Positions 26,140 through 35,381 of a stretch of DNA of 62,019 bases are shown here, piece after piece (position 1 is the stretch's first letter; each line of letters begins with the position of its first letter). The position numbers and the translations under genes were made by a program. Origin of the DNA: Anaerolineales bacterium (GTDB lineage: Bacteria; Chloroflexota; Anaerolineae; 4572-78; NAK82); NCBI GenBank assembly GCA_020343875.1, contig CP070811.1, positions 2,399,936 to 2,461,954 on the forward strand, read 5' to 3'. The notes under the pieces were generated by a model, which did no database searches, was not told where the DNA came from, and worked only from the letters and a program-made list of their open reading frames with translations.

Positions 26140-27294
26140 CTAGACGGTATCCTTGCTCGCGCCAGCCTCAGACTTTCGATGGACGCTCAGCGATACTTTT
26201 AAGCTGTTGAAGTAGCCAAAAGCCGGTGTGCCCTCGGCATACTCCATGTCAACCACCCGGGCCTCCACCTTCAGAGCCGGAGTTTCCAGGGTGAAAACCC
26301 CGCCCGGGGCAGCCAAAACGGGATCTCCCCGAGCCGAGAGTTTGTTTCGTAATGTCTCGTCACTGCTGGCGAAATCACTCATCAATACCTTGGTGACGGT
26401 GCGAGTGTTTGGCTTGTCGAAAAGCCATACCTCAAAGGCCGCCACCCGCCTGGGTGTGCCACCGCTGAGTGACTCCGAGATTCCCATGCCGCATTCGCCC
26501 AACCACTCATTGTCCTCGGTTTCGATGGCGAAGGACTCGTCAAAGTTGTCCATGCCCAGGCTATAGCTGCTCGTTTTCTGGAGAAGCGGTGGCGGGCCAA
26601 CCCCCGTCCATTCAACCTCTTTCCGGCTTTCCACAGCTGGGCGCTGGACGAGCTGGCGTCGCCTGAAAATGACCACCGCCAGGGCAAGCAACGCAACCAG
26701 CAACAAGACCCCCAGCAGTCGCAACAAGCCGCCCAGGCTTCCCGCCAACGGACCCTCAGCCTCAGCCACAGATGGGGCCGGAGTAGAAACCGAAGCCGAA
26801 GGCAGGGCGGCTGCCGGCGCCCCAAGTGCACTACCAAAAAGAGACACAGCCTGCGCCTTATCCGGCGCACCGCGCTCAATATACTCAGCCGCGACACCAT
26901 CCACTGCCTGCGTGACGGCAGCCGGGTCCCAGCCTTCCAGGCGCTGCAATTCGGTGGCCATTTCAGCCACCTGCTGTGCCTCCGGAGCCTTGCCCTGTAC
27001 CTGGTCTTCAGCAAAGACGCGGGCCAGTGCGTCCACCTTCTCCTCAGTCGTCCAAGCATTGAAGCGTTGCTGGACCACACCCACCTGCTGGCTCGATCTA
27101 TACGAATCAGCCACTGCCAGCACATACTGCAACTTCTCTGCTTCATTCAGCTCATACGTGGAGGCCTCACCAACATATTCCACCGGCCACAACCACCAGC
27201 CGATGGCCAGCCAACCAATCAGGCATCCCACAATGAGGCCCGCGATGCCACCCACCGCTAAGGGTCGTACCGGCGATTTCCCTGCTGTGCTCAT
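26140..27294 (-). CDS. Two-TM membrane protein of unknown function
   Basis: 384 residues. A first transmembrane helix (about 12-36, AVGGIAGLIVGCLIGWLAIG) is followed by about 130 helical residues outside, an Ala/Pro/Ser linker, a second helix (about 195-218, LLRLLGVLLLVALLALAVVI) and a cytoplasmic domain of about 165 residues. That domain is acidic and ends in beta-rich sequence. I recognise no named family; similar proteins appear as conserved hypotheticals in Chloroflexota. It is not clearly linked to its neighbours. It starts 126 nt upstream of the convergent hairpin region and shares its strand with the M24 peptidase and topA. Confidence 0.7.
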   Translation of the reverse strand: MSTAGKSPVRPLAVGGIAGLIVGCLIGWLAIGWWLWPVEYVGEASTYELNEAEKLQYVLAVADSYRSSQQVGVVQQRFNAWTTEEKVDALARVFAEDQVQGKAPEAQQVAEMATELQRLEGWDPAAVTQAVDGVAAEYIERGAPDKAQAVSLFGSALGAPAAALPSASVSTPAPSVAEAEGPLAGSLGGLLRLLGVLLLVALLALAVVIFRRRQLVQRPAVESRKEVEWTGVGPPPLLQKTSSYSLGMDNFDESFAIETEDNEWLGECGMGISESLSGGTPRRVAAFEVWLFDKPNTRTVTKVLMSDFASSDETLRNKLSARGDPVLAAPGGVFTLETPALKVEARVVDMEYAEGTPAFGYFNSLKVSLSVHRKSEAGASKDTV

Positions 27295-27404
27295 TGGGTC
27301 ACACTCCTCACGCGAAAGCTCGACAAGGCCGCAACTTTACTTAATGTATTTTACCATAAATTGAACTTTCGCACAAGTCTCATTTTGTGGTCGCAATCTT
27401 GGTG

Positions 27405-28481
27405 CTAGCGAGCGAGCACCGGCACCTTGGCCGCGCCGGTCAACAGCTCAACCGCATCTTCGCGCACTACCACCATGTCCTCAATACGGACGCCGCCCCA
27501 ACCAGGCACGTAAATGCCCGGCTCCACCGTCAGCACCGCCCCAGCCGGGATGCGGGCGGGATACCTAAAGCTCAGCTTGGGGTCTTCGTGAATCGCCAGT
27601 CCCACCCCATGTCCCAGCCCGTGCCCGAAGTAATCCCCATAACCGGCCTCGACCACCACGTCCCGAGCCAGCTTGTCGCCATCTACGCCGGTGATGCCCG
27701 CCTTCAACCCGGCCTCCGCCTTCTCCTGGGCTTTGAGCACCAGATTCCAGATCTCCAAGTATCTGCTGTCCTTCGGCTCGCCCAGGCAGACAGTGCGAGT
27801 CACGTCGGAGCAGTAGCCGTCCACCACACAACCCAGGTCCATCACCACCGGCTCACCAGCCTGAATGACCCGCTGGCCAGGCCGCAGGTGAGGCAACGCT
27901 CCATTCGGTCCAGAGGACACAACCACCTCAAACGAAACCCGCGTGGCCTCGCCCGCCCGCATCGTGCTTTCCAATTCCCACGCCACTTGCCGCTCGGTCA
28001 TGCCCGGCTGCATCCAGTCGCAAACGTGAGCCAGCGCCTCATCAGCCAGTGCTACCGCACGCCTGATGGCCTGCAGTTCCTCCTCGCTTTTGGTCATACG
28101 CATGCCTTCGACCAAATTGACGGTGTTGATCAAGCGCAGGTGCCCTTTCAGGACCTGTTCCCAGCGATGCAACTGGTCTACTGAGACGTGCCCCGCTTCA
28201 AAGCCAACCCGCCGCCCCCCCAAACCAAAATCACGCAACACGTCGAGCAGGCTGGCCTCAAAGTCGTAGCCGACCTGGATCAGCTCCCAGTTGGGACACT
28301 CGGCCCGCACCTGCTGGTAGTAGCGTGAATCAGTAGCAATCGCCTGCCGGTCAGCGGTCACGACCAGCACCCCGGCCGAGCCGGTGAAACCTGAGGCATA
28401 ACGCCGATTCTCCGGCTGGGTAACCAGCAACCCCTCCAGGTCCTGCTCGGTCATCAATTCGCGTAAGTGTGTCAGTCTCAC
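27405..28481 (-). CDS. Xaa-Pro aminopeptidase, M24 family
   Basis: 358 residues from GTG 28481, whose GTGA overlaps the topA stop; the longer frame lies inside topA. A creatinase-type N-terminal domain (about 1-120) precedes the pita-bread fold. The five metal ligands are present: MDLGCVVDGYCSDVTRTV (two Asp), GHGLGHGVGLAIHE (His), TVEPGIY (Glu) and GVRIEDMV (Glu). It removes N-terminal residues before proline. It is translationally coupled to topA, an unusual partner. Confidence 0.92.
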   Translation of the reverse strand: MRLTHLRELMTEQDLEGLLVTQPENRRYASGFTGSAGVLVVTADRQAIATDSRYYQQVRAECPNWELIQVGYDFEASLLDVLRDFGLGGRRVGFEAGHVSVDQLHRWEQVLKGHLRLINTVNLVEGMRMTKSEEELQAIRRAVALADEALAHVCDWMQPGMTERQVAWELESTMRAGEATRVSFEVVVSSGPNGALPHLRPGQRVIQAGEPVVMDLGCVVDGYCSDVTRTVCLGEPKDSRYLEIWNLVLKAQEKAEAGLKAGITGVDGDKLARDVVVEAGYGDYFGHGLGHGVGLAIHEDPKLSFRYPARIPAGAVLTVEPGIYVPGWGGVRIEDMVVVREDAVELLTGAAKVPVLAR

Positions 28482-30937
28482 TTGGACATCGCCTCCCCGT
28501 CGCCCGGATCTCCGAGTTTTACTCCCTGCACAGAGGTGGGAGACTCGGCCTCGCCGGACAACTTGTCCATACTCACTTGCTGACCACAGTTGATACACTG
28601 CGCCCCTTGTTTGTTCTTCACCTGCAATAAGCCGCCGCAGGCGGGACACGGCTGGGGCAAAGGCCTGCTCCAACTGACAAAATTGCACTCGGGATAGTTG
28701 GAACAGCCATAGAAGACACGTTTCTTGCGGGTCCGCTTCTCAACCAGGTCGCCGCCGCACTCGGGACACGTCACGCCAATCTTCTCCAGATAGGGCATGG
28801 TGTTGCGGCAAGTCGGGAAGTTGGAGCAGGCAATGAACTTCCCATAGCGTCCCCATTTGATAATCATATCGTGACCACACTTCTCACACTTCTCGCCCGT
28901 CTTCTGGTCAGCTATGGCCACCTTCTCCATCGTCTCTTCAGCTTGCTTGACCGCTTCTTCAAAGGGTTCATAAAACTCGCGCAGGACCGGCACCCATTGC
29001 CGTTCTCCCCGAGCGATGAGATCCAGGTCCTCCTCCATACGAGCAGTGAAACCCACGTCTACGATGTCGGGGAAGTGTTTGACGACCAAGTCGTTGACGA
29101 TGAAGCCCAGTTCAGTGGGATGCAACCGGCGCTCTCTGCGCTCTGCGTATCCCCGGTCCTGAATGGTGGAAATGATAGGCGCATAGGTACTCGGTCGGCC
29201 GATGCCGTATTCTTCCAGGGTGCGCACCAGCGTCGCCTCGGTATAGCGGGGCGGGGGTTGCGTGAAATGCTGTTCTGGTATCAGCTGCACCAGGTCCACC
29301 ACCTCGCCTGCCGCCAAGTCGGGCAGAATCTTAGCCTCTTCCTCATCAGGGCCAGCGTCCTCGTCCCGGGCCTCTTCGTAGACGGCCAGGAAACCCCGAA
29401 ACTTCACCCGAGAGCCGCTGGCCCGGAACAGATATTTGGGCCGGCGGCTGATATCAGACAGCTGCTCGGCAGACAAAAGCTGGATACCAGCGAACTGCCA
29501 TTCGCTATCCGCGATCACATCCACGGACATAGTATCGTAGACGGCATGGGCCATCTGGCTGGCGACAAAGCGCTGCCAGATGAGAGTATACAGTCGGAAC
29601 TGGTCACGCGTCAGAGACGATCTGACGGCGCTCGGCTCACGAAACACACTGGTTGGCCGGATGGCCTCGTGCGCCTCTTGAGCGCCTTTGGCACGGGTCC
29701 TATGTTGGGGCGGTTTCGGAGGCAGGTACTCCTGCCCATAACGCTGGGTGATAAACGCGCGAGCCTCCGCCTGGGCTGCCCCAGCCACCTGGGTGCTGTC
29801 CGTGCGCATATAGGTGATCAGCCCCAACGTCTCCTTCTTGCCCAATTCGACACCTTCATAGAGCTGCTGGGCAACCCGCATAGTGCGCCTGGCCGTGAAG
29901 CCCAGCCGTCGCGAGGCCTCCTGCTGCATGGTGCTGGTGATGAAGGGCGGGGCAGGGTTTCGCTTCCGCTCCCCCTGGCGTACATCGGCCACAACGTAGG
30001 TGGATCGCTCTAGTTCCTCGACAATGAGGTGAGTGTCTTGCTCATTCTTCAGATCTACGCTTTCGCCCCTTATCTGCGTCAGTTTAGCCACAAACGAGGC
30101 ATGAGGCGGAACCCGTTTGGCCACTTCAGCCTCAATAGACCAATACTCTTCTGGCACAAAGGCTATGATCTCCCGTTCCCGCTCGACGATGAGACGTAAG
30201 GCAACGCTCTGCACCCGGCCAGCCGATGTGCGGCCGCGCACGTTTTCCCAAAGGAGTGGGCTGATCCTGTAGCCCACCAACCGGTCCAGAATCCGGCGTG
30301 CCTGTTGAGCGTTGACCCGGTTCATGTCTACCCCTCGGGGGTGGGCAAAGGCCTCCGTGACGGCGTTTTGGGTGATCTCGTGAAAGACAACCCGGCGTGC
30401 CCGCGCCTCATCAATGCCTGTGGCTTCTATCAGGTGCCAGGCAATGGCTTCCCCTTCCCGGTCAGGGTCGGTGGCCAGATATACCTCGGCGGTGTTCTTG
30501 ACAACCGCCTTCAACTCGTTGACAACCTGCCGCTTCTCCTTGGGCACCCTGTACTTAGGCGAGAAGTCATTCTCGACGTCAACCGCAAGTTGCGAACGCA
30601 ACAGGTCACGCACATGCCCAACGGACGCCTTGACGACGTAGCCCCGTCCCAGGAATTTCCCTACCGTCCGCGCTTTGGCAGGCGATTCGACAATCACCAG
30701 CCGTCCCTTACGTTTGGCCTCAACCTTCTTAGTCCGCCTGGCCTTGGCCTCTACCTTGGGCTTGGGCAACCCCTCATGGGCCGGGGTCGCCCCCATCCTG
30801 AACATCTTTGTCCCGCACACCGAGCATGTGCCGCGCGTGCCAGGTGCGCCGCTCGCCGCGTACACCGGGCGTGGGGACTGCATTTCACGCTTCTCTCGAC
30901 ATTTCACACAATACGCTATGACACCTTCATTAGCCAT
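28478..30937 (-). CDS. topA: DNA topoisomerase I with N-terminal zinc ribbon
   Basis: 819 residues. An extra N-terminal module (about 1-50) has four cysteines (YCVKCREKREM, CSVCGTKMFRMG), of DUF5679 type. A Lys/Arg-rich linker leads to the Toprim domain (LVIVESPAKARTVGKFL, YLATDPDREGEAIAWHL). The catalytic tyrosine is Y376 in LITYMRTDST. The C-terminus carries three topoisomerase zinc fingers (CEKCGHDM, CPECGGDL, CPACGGLL). The enzyme relaxes negative supercoils. The extra N-terminal ribbon is absent from E. coli TopA; similar fusions occur in Chloroflexota as far as I recall. Confidence 0.96.
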   Translation of the reverse strand: MANEGVIAYCVKCREKREMQSPRPVYAASGAPGTRGTCSVCGTKMFRMGATPAHEGLPKPKVEAKARRTKKVEAKRKGRLVIVESPAKARTVGKFLGRGYVVKASVGHVRDLLRSQLAVDVENDFSPKYRVPKEKRQVVNELKAVVKNTAEVYLATDPDREGEAIAWHLIEATGIDEARARRVVFHEITQNAVTEAFAHPRGVDMNRVNAQQARRILDRLVGYRISPLLWENVRGRTSAGRVQSVALRLIVEREREIIAFVPEEYWSIEAEVAKRVPPHASFVAKLTQIRGESVDLKNEQDTHLIVEELERSTYVVADVRQGERKRNPAPPFITSTMQQEASRRLGFTARRTMRVAQQLYEGVELGKKETLGLITYMRTDSTQVAGAAQAEARAFITQRYGQEYLPPKPPQHRTRAKGAQEAHEAIRPTSVFREPSAVRSSLTRDQFRLYTLIWQRFVASQMAHAVYDTMSVDVIADSEWQFAGIQLLSAEQLSDISRRPKYLFRASGSRVKFRGFLAVYEEARDEDAGPDEEEAKILPDLAAGEVVDLVQLIPEQHFTQPPPRYTEATLVRTLEEYGIGRPSTYAPIISTIQDRGYAERRERRLHPTELGFIVNDLVVKHFPDIVDVGFTARMEEDLDLIARGERQWVPVLREFYEPFEEAVKQAEETMEKVAIADQKTGEKCEKCGHDMIIKWGRYGKFIACSNFPTCRNTMPYLEKIGVTCPECGGDLVEKRTRKKRVFYGCSNYPECNFVSWSRPLPQPCPACGGLLQVKNKQGAQCINCGQQVSMDKLSGEAESPTSVQGVKLGDPGDGEAMSK

Positions 30938-31073
30938 GACCAGTAGTTTGCTCCCTATATGAATTCACTCGTAAAAAGACGACGATCTCAAAAAGCCAGG
31001 CGCTACGCTCAGCCCTGTCACCTTGAGAGTCATCGTGTTAAGCTGCGATCTACTTGTTTTTCCGGGCCCAGTC

Positions 31074-32153
31074 TCACAGAAACTCAACCCGGCCATCCCG
31101 CTGCAACTGTTCCACGACCAACTTCACATCCTGTGCGCGGTCACGAGTACAGATCAGAATCGCCTCATCAGTATCTATGATGATAATATCTTCCAACCCA
31201 ATAGTGGCGATGAGCTTCCTACCCCCTTGGACGAAAGAAGAGTTCGTATCCACGCCAAGGTGGTCGGCATCCACAACTACGTTGCCCAATTCATCAGGCT
31301 GATGCAACTCATAAATGGCCGCCCAGTCACCGATATCAGTCCAGCCTATTTCCACCGGGATAATGACTACGTCCTGAGCCCCCTCCATGATGCCATAGTC
31401 TATGGTCTCCTTGCGGACCTGGGGCCACTCTTCGGCCAAGACCTGCGCCTGCCGGGATGTGCCCAGCACGGCTTCAATCGTCTGCAGCCGCGCATATAGA
31501 TCTGGCATCTGCCGGGCAAGCTCGGACATGATGCGGCTGACCTGCCAGATAAACATGCCGCTGTTCCAACTGTAGAGATCGGTTGCCAGGAACTCGGCAG
31601 CTCGGGCTGCGTCCGGTTTTTCCACGAAGCTGTCCACCGCATACACGCCAAAGCCATCCACCTCCCTTGCCAGTTCCCGGCGACGGATATAGCCGAAGCC
31701 AGTGGCCGGAAAGCTGGGCTGGATGCCCAAGGTTACAATGTATCCTTCCCGCGCCACCTGGGCTGCCGCCGACAGCGCTCGACGAAATTTGTCCACATCC
31801 CGGATATAGTGGTCGGCAGTCAGGACAGCCATCACTGCATCGGGATCGCGATGATTCAAATGCAGAGCAGCCAGACCGATGGCACCCGCGGTGCCTCGGG
31901 CCATTGGCTCGATGATAAAATTCTCACGCGGGACGTCCGGTACCTGGGATGCCAACACGTCGACGTATTGGCTGGCTGTTACCACCATCACTCGCTCCGG
32001 CGGCAAGAGCGCATGCAGGCGATCTACCGCATGTTGAAACATGGTGCGGTTGTCAATTAGCTTAATGGCCTGCTTGGGCTGGCTTTGCCGACTCAGAGGC
32101 CACAGCCGGGTGCCGCTCCCCCCAGCCATGATCAATGCGTAGAAATGACTCAT
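31074..32153 (-). CDS. manC: Mannose-1-phosphate guanylyltransferase
   Basis: 359 residues. The nucleotidyltransferase signature ALIMAGGSGTRLWPLSR and the sugar-phosphate motifs ENFIIEPMARGTAG, FVEKPD and WNSGMFIWQ identify a GDP-mannose pyrophosphorylase. It has no C-terminal isomerase domain, so it is the single-function ManC type. It makes GDP-mannose for glycans, N-glycan-like surface sugars or compatible solutes. It sits alone between topA and dprA with no glycosyltransferases around. Confidence 0.93.
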   Translation of the reverse strand: MSHFYALIMAGGSGTRLWPLSRQSQPKQAIKLIDNRTMFQHAVDRLHALLPPERVMVVTASQYVDVLASQVPDVPRENFIIEPMARGTAGAIGLAALHLNHRDPDAVMAVLTADHYIRDVDKFRRALSAAAQVAREGYIVTLGIQPSFPATGFGYIRRRELAREVDGFGVYAVDSFVEKPDAARAAEFLATDLYSWNSGMFIWQVSRIMSELARQMPDLYARLQTIEAVLGTSRQAQVLAEEWPQVRKETIDYGIMEGAQDVVIIPVEIGWTDIGDWAAIYELHQPDELGNVVVDADHLGVDTNSSFVQGGRKLIATIGLEDIIIIDTDEAILICTRDRAQDVKLVVEQLQRDGRVEFL

Positions 32154-32244
32154 CCTTGAGTTCCTTCCCTCGCGTCCACAACGCGGGGCCGTTATCCTGA
32201 TTGATTATCCGAATTGCGCGGTACGTAAGAGAGGGCCCTGGGCG

Positions 32245-33357
32245 TTACTCTACCACGTAAGGCACACCCACTTCGCGGGCGATCACATAATTCATGCCGC
32301 CTACCTGGCGCACTTTACCCTTCAATTCCATCAAAGTCAAAGTGCTGGACACCTCACTGATCGACAAACCAGCCGTACGCCCCAGTTCGTCCACGTGAAT
32401 CGGCTCTGAGGACAATTGCTCCAGCAACACAGCTTCAACCTCGTTGTCGGGGATGATCTCGCGCGCTTCCGACTGTTGAGTGACCATCGTCAAGTTCAGT
32501 TCCTCCAAAACATCCCCGATGCTGGCTACCAGCTTGGCACCTTGCTGGATAAGCTGGTGTGGACCAGCGCTGTTTGGACTCGAGATATTTCCTGGAACCG
32601 CAAAAATCTCGCGTCCCTGATCAGCTGCATAGTCAGCGGTAATCATAGCACCGCTGCGCCTGGTTCCCTCAACCACCAATACGCCCAAGCTGAGGCCGCT
32701 GATAATGCGATTGCGACGTGGGAAGTTGCCACTTTCAGGGCGCGTGCCCAAAGGATACTCGCTGACCACGGCTCCCCTGCTGGCGATACGTTCGGCCAGC
32801 TGGCGATTCTTGGCCGGATAGATTATGTCAACTCCACTGCCCAGCACCGCAATGGTTCGACCACCAGCTTCGAGAGCTGCCTGGTGAGCATGAGTGTCGA
32901 TCCCATAAGCCAGGCCGCTGACAATAGTCACTCCGCCGGCTGCTAATGCTCCCACCAACCTACGTGTCGCCTCGCGCCCGTAGACGGTTGCCCGCCGCGT
33001 GCCCACCACAGCCAGCGCCCATTCATCCCGAGATAACAACTCACCCTGAACGTACAGAACCGGCGGTGGATCAGGGATGTTTTTGAGCAACGATGGATAA
33101 TCGGAGCTGTCCCAAGTTAGCACTGTTATCCCAAGCCGGGTCACACGCTCCAATTCCTTTGCCAGGTCGAGCTTGTTTCGCACACTGTGCAAACTTTCGA
33201 TGGTGCGCCGGTAGAAGCCAATCGCATTCAGCGTGGCAGCGGAGGCGCCCCAAGCCTGGCGAATGTCGCCAAAATGATCCAGTAAGGCACGCAATCTGAC
33301 GGGTCCAATGCCCGGCACCCGGCTAAAGCCTACCCAGTACTCTAACCACTTGGTCAC
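32245..33357 (-). CDS. dprA: DNA processing protein DprA (Smf)
   Basis: 370 residues from GTG 33357, chosen because GGAG lies 6 nt upstream; TTG 33369 overlaps that site. An N-terminal helix-hairpin-helix region (VPGIGPVRLRALL) is followed by the Rossmann-like DprA core (VGTRRATVYGREATRRL, GVTIVSGLAYGIDTHAHQAAL, GSGVDIIYPAKN) and a C-terminal winged helix (about 305-365). DprA loads RecA on incoming single strands during transformation and is also kept in species with no known competence. Promoter at 33405-33434. Confidence 0.95.
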   Translation of the reverse strand: MTKWLEYWVGFSRVPGIGPVRLRALLDHFGDIRQAWGASAATLNAIGFYRRTIESLHSVRNKLDLAKELERVTRLGITVLTWDSSDYPSLLKNIPDPPPVLYVQGELLSRDEWALAVVGTRRATVYGREATRRLVGALAAGGVTIVSGLAYGIDTHAHQAALEAGGRTIAVLGSGVDIIYPAKNRQLAERIASRGAVVSEYPLGTRPESGNFPRRNRIISGLSLGVLVVEGTRRSGAMITADYAADQGREIFAVPGNISSPNSAGPHQLIQQGAKLVASIGDVLEELNLTMVTQQSEAREIIPDNEVEAVLLEQLSSEPIHVDELGRTAGLSISEVSSTLTLMELKGKVRQVGGMNYVIAREVGVPYVVE

Positions 33358-33404
33358 TGCCAACTCCAATGCACAATCTACAGTTGCGGCAACACAGCGC
33401 CGCT

Positions 33405-33434
33405 AGCATACCACGACCGAAGCATCTTTGTCAA
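33405..33434 (-). promoter_or_regulatory. Promoter of dprA
   Basis: Minus strand: consensus TTGACA (33434-33429), 18-nt spacer, TATGCT (33410-33405), about 48 nt before the GTG start. Confidence 0.65.
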
Positions 33435-33620
33435 GCATCATCTCGAAGCGAGCACGGTCAGCATTTTAACGCAAATTCTTTACCGTACATCTCCGAGGCT
33501 TGGGCCAGGCAGAGCAAGCACCCCGGCCCGGCTAATCTGGCGTCCCTGACTGACAGCCTGCCGAAAGACCACCTGAACTCAGGTCACTCTCTAGGGAGCT
33601 CTCAGCCTTCATCAACTCAC

Positions 33621-33649
33621 TTGCCAGGCCGGTCAAAATGAGGTAAGAT
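33621..33649 (+). promoter_or_regulatory. Promoter of the AAA+ ATPase gene
   Basis: TTGCCA (33621-33626), 17-nt spacer, TAAGAT (33644-33649), 73 nt before the GTG at 33722. Together with the divergent dprA promoter this accounts for most of the 33358-33721 gap, where I see no gene. Confidence 0.6.
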
Positions 33650-33721
33650 CAGTTGTTGAAACATGGTGTGTCTTTTTCGTCAGCAGCCCCACTGCAAGCG
33701 AACAATTCAGGAGGGAGAGCA

Positions 33722-35029
33722 GTGAGTCAGAATATTGGATCCCTGTTGATGCCACCTGCCAGCCTGGAAGAACTAGACATCTCCCAAGGGATTGTGATAG
33801 AGATCATGCTGCGGCTACTCTTCCTTGAGGGAGACACATCGGCCACGCGCTTTGAAGAGGTTGTAGGTCTTCCCTTCAAAGTGGTGGATGAACTCTTGGT
33901 GCATCTGCAACAAGAGCACTTGATTGAGGTTCCCCGCTCGACTGGCAGGCTGGGGCGGCGCAGCTACCTATATAGCATCACCGAAGAAGGCAAAGCTCGG
34001 GCCCGCGACGCGCTTGAGCGAACTCAATACGTTGGACCAGCTCCTGCCCCTTTGGAGAAATACAACAAAGCCATCCTCTGGCAAGCGCATCGGGACAGGG
34101 TTAGCCCGGATCGTGTTAAGGAGGCCCTGAGTCACCTGATTTTGGCCCCTAACTTTGATCGTCGCATTGGGCCGGCTCTCAACGCGGGTACATCTCTCTT
34201 TCTGTATGGCCCCCCCGGGAACGGAAAAACAACCATTGCACAGGCAATTGCCATGCTGGTCGCCGGGGCAGAACCCGTCTGGCTGCCGTATGCCATCACC
34301 ATCGCTGGCCAGATCATCCAACTACACGACCCATTGGTACACCGTAAAGTCACCACTGACAACGCTTCTCAGACGAACCACGACCAGCGCTGGGGCCTAT
34401 TTCGCCGGCCCGTGGTGATTACTGGCGGCGAGCTAAAGCTCGACAGTTTGGACTTGCGCTTAGACCCGGTGGCCAAGTTCTATGAAGCCCCGCTGCAGAT
34501 GAAGGCCAACAGCGGCATGTTTCTCATTGACGACTTTGGCCGCCAGCAGATGCGCCCTACAGACCTACTTAACCGCTGGATCGTGCCCCTGGAAACAGAG
34601 ATCGACCTCTTCCGCTTGCAGACGGGGCAAACTTTCCAGACACCTTTTAAACAGCTGATTGTTTTCAGTACCAACCTGGACCCCGAAGATCTGGTGGACG
34701 ATGCCTTCTTGCGCCGTATCCATATTAAAGTAGAAGTCGGCAGCCCTGATGAGAAGATGTTTTATCGGCTCTTTGCCACCATGTGTCATCAGCTCAATAT
34801 CCCCTTCGACAAAGACTCGTTTCTGCACCTGCTGAGAGAATGGTACCAAAAACCCGGCCGTACACTTCAATCAGTGCATCCCCGGGACGTTCTAAAAGGG
34901 GTGGTTGCCCTTTGCGAATACGAAGGACTCTCCAAGCGTCTAAGCCCGGCGTTGATTGACGAAGCCTGCCGAAGCTATTTCGTACAGCCGCAGAACAAGA
35001 CCAATCTTGCAGCACCCTCGATGGAATGA
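33722..35029 (+). CDS. AAA+ ATPase with N-terminal winged-helix domain
   Basis: 435 residues from GTG 33722, behind AGGAGGGAG. Residues about 15-105 resemble a winged helix (FEEVVGLPFKVVDELLVHL, YLYSITEEGKARA). The ATPase core has Walker A GPPGNGKTT and Walker B MFLIDDFGRQQ, a VFSTNLDPEDLVDDAFLRRI sensor region with Arg finger, and a C-terminal lid helix domain. Similar proteins are annotated as ATPases with chaperone activity and sometimes sit near pilus or Tad genes, but none is present here. The partner is unknown. Confidence 0.82.
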   Translation: MSQNIGSLLMPPASLEELDISQGIVIEIMLRLLFLEGDTSATRFEEVVGLPFKVVDELLVHLQQEHLIEVPRSTGRLGRRSYLYSITEEGKARARDALERTQYVGPAPAPLEKYNKAILWQAHRDRVSPDRVKEALSHLILAPNFDRRIGPALNAGTSLFLYGPPGNGKTTIAQAIAMLVAGAEPVWLPYAITIAGQIIQLHDPLVHRKVTTDNASQTNHDQRWGLFRRPVVITGGELKLDSLDLRLDPVAKFYEAPLQMKANSGMFLIDDFGRQQMRPTDLLNRWIVPLETEIDLFRLQTGQTFQTPFKQLIVFSTNLDPEDLVDDAFLRRIHIKVEVGSPDEKMFYRLFATMCHQLNIPFDKDSFLHLLREWYQKPGRTLQSVHPRDVLKGVVALCEYEGLSKRLSPALIDEACRSYFVQPQNKTNLAAPSME

Positions 35030-35051
35030 CGTCGCGCACCAGCCTCTAGCC

Positions 35052-35076
35052 CAGTGCCAGCGGGCAGACGGCACTG
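35052..35076 (+). terminator. Hairpin after the AAA+ gene
   Basis: CAGTGCC / GGCACTG, 7-bp perfect stem with an 11-nt loop, 23 nt past the stop codon, followed by CTTACCCC. A second GC-rich hairpin (CGGCC-AA-GGCCG) follows at about 35105. Weak U-tract. Confidence 0.35.
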
Positions 35077-35222
35077 CTTACCCCTGCCCGCGGCAACCCA
35101 ATTTTCGGCCAAGGCCGGGGCAGCCTAGCATAGCCCGGAAATGAAACCCATTTTGGATAAGGGCTTGCGGCAAGATTAATAGGTTACGCAGAGCCCATGC
35201 GAAGTGGCTTGACAAAATGCAA

Positions 35223-35307
35223 GTTGGGTTAGTCACGGCATCAAACCGCATAGCTGGCCTGGTGCTTGCCGCAAATCCGGAGTTTTCGTTGCCCAAACCA
35301 ACCCAAC
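35223..35307. repeat. Possible small palindromic repeat element
   Basis: Inverted 8-mers GTTGGGTT (35223-35230) and AACCCAAC (35300-35307) bound an 85-bp segment. A second inverted pair, TTGCGGCAAG near 35166 and CTTGCCGCAA near 35268, interlocks with it. The TAGGTTGGGTT-type end resembles MITE-like intergenic repeats I have seen in other genomes; no second copy is in the window. Confidence 0.3.
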
Positions 35308-35346
35308 CTACGACTAGCGGCTAGTTAGATAGATTATGTAATTGAT

Positions 35347-35375
35347 TTGACTTCATGAGAAATCTATGCTATACT
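35347..35375 (+). promoter_or_regulatory. Strong sigma-70 promoter
   Basis: TTGACT (35347-35352), 17-nt spacer ending in TATGC, TATACT (35370-35375). Predicted start is near 35382, 464 nt before the next gene. Confidence 0.65.
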
Positions 35376-35381
35376 CGCGGC

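Noticed and set aside
28871..30013. 380-codon plus-strand frame
   Set aside because: It lies entirely antisense to topA, whose domains are unambiguous.
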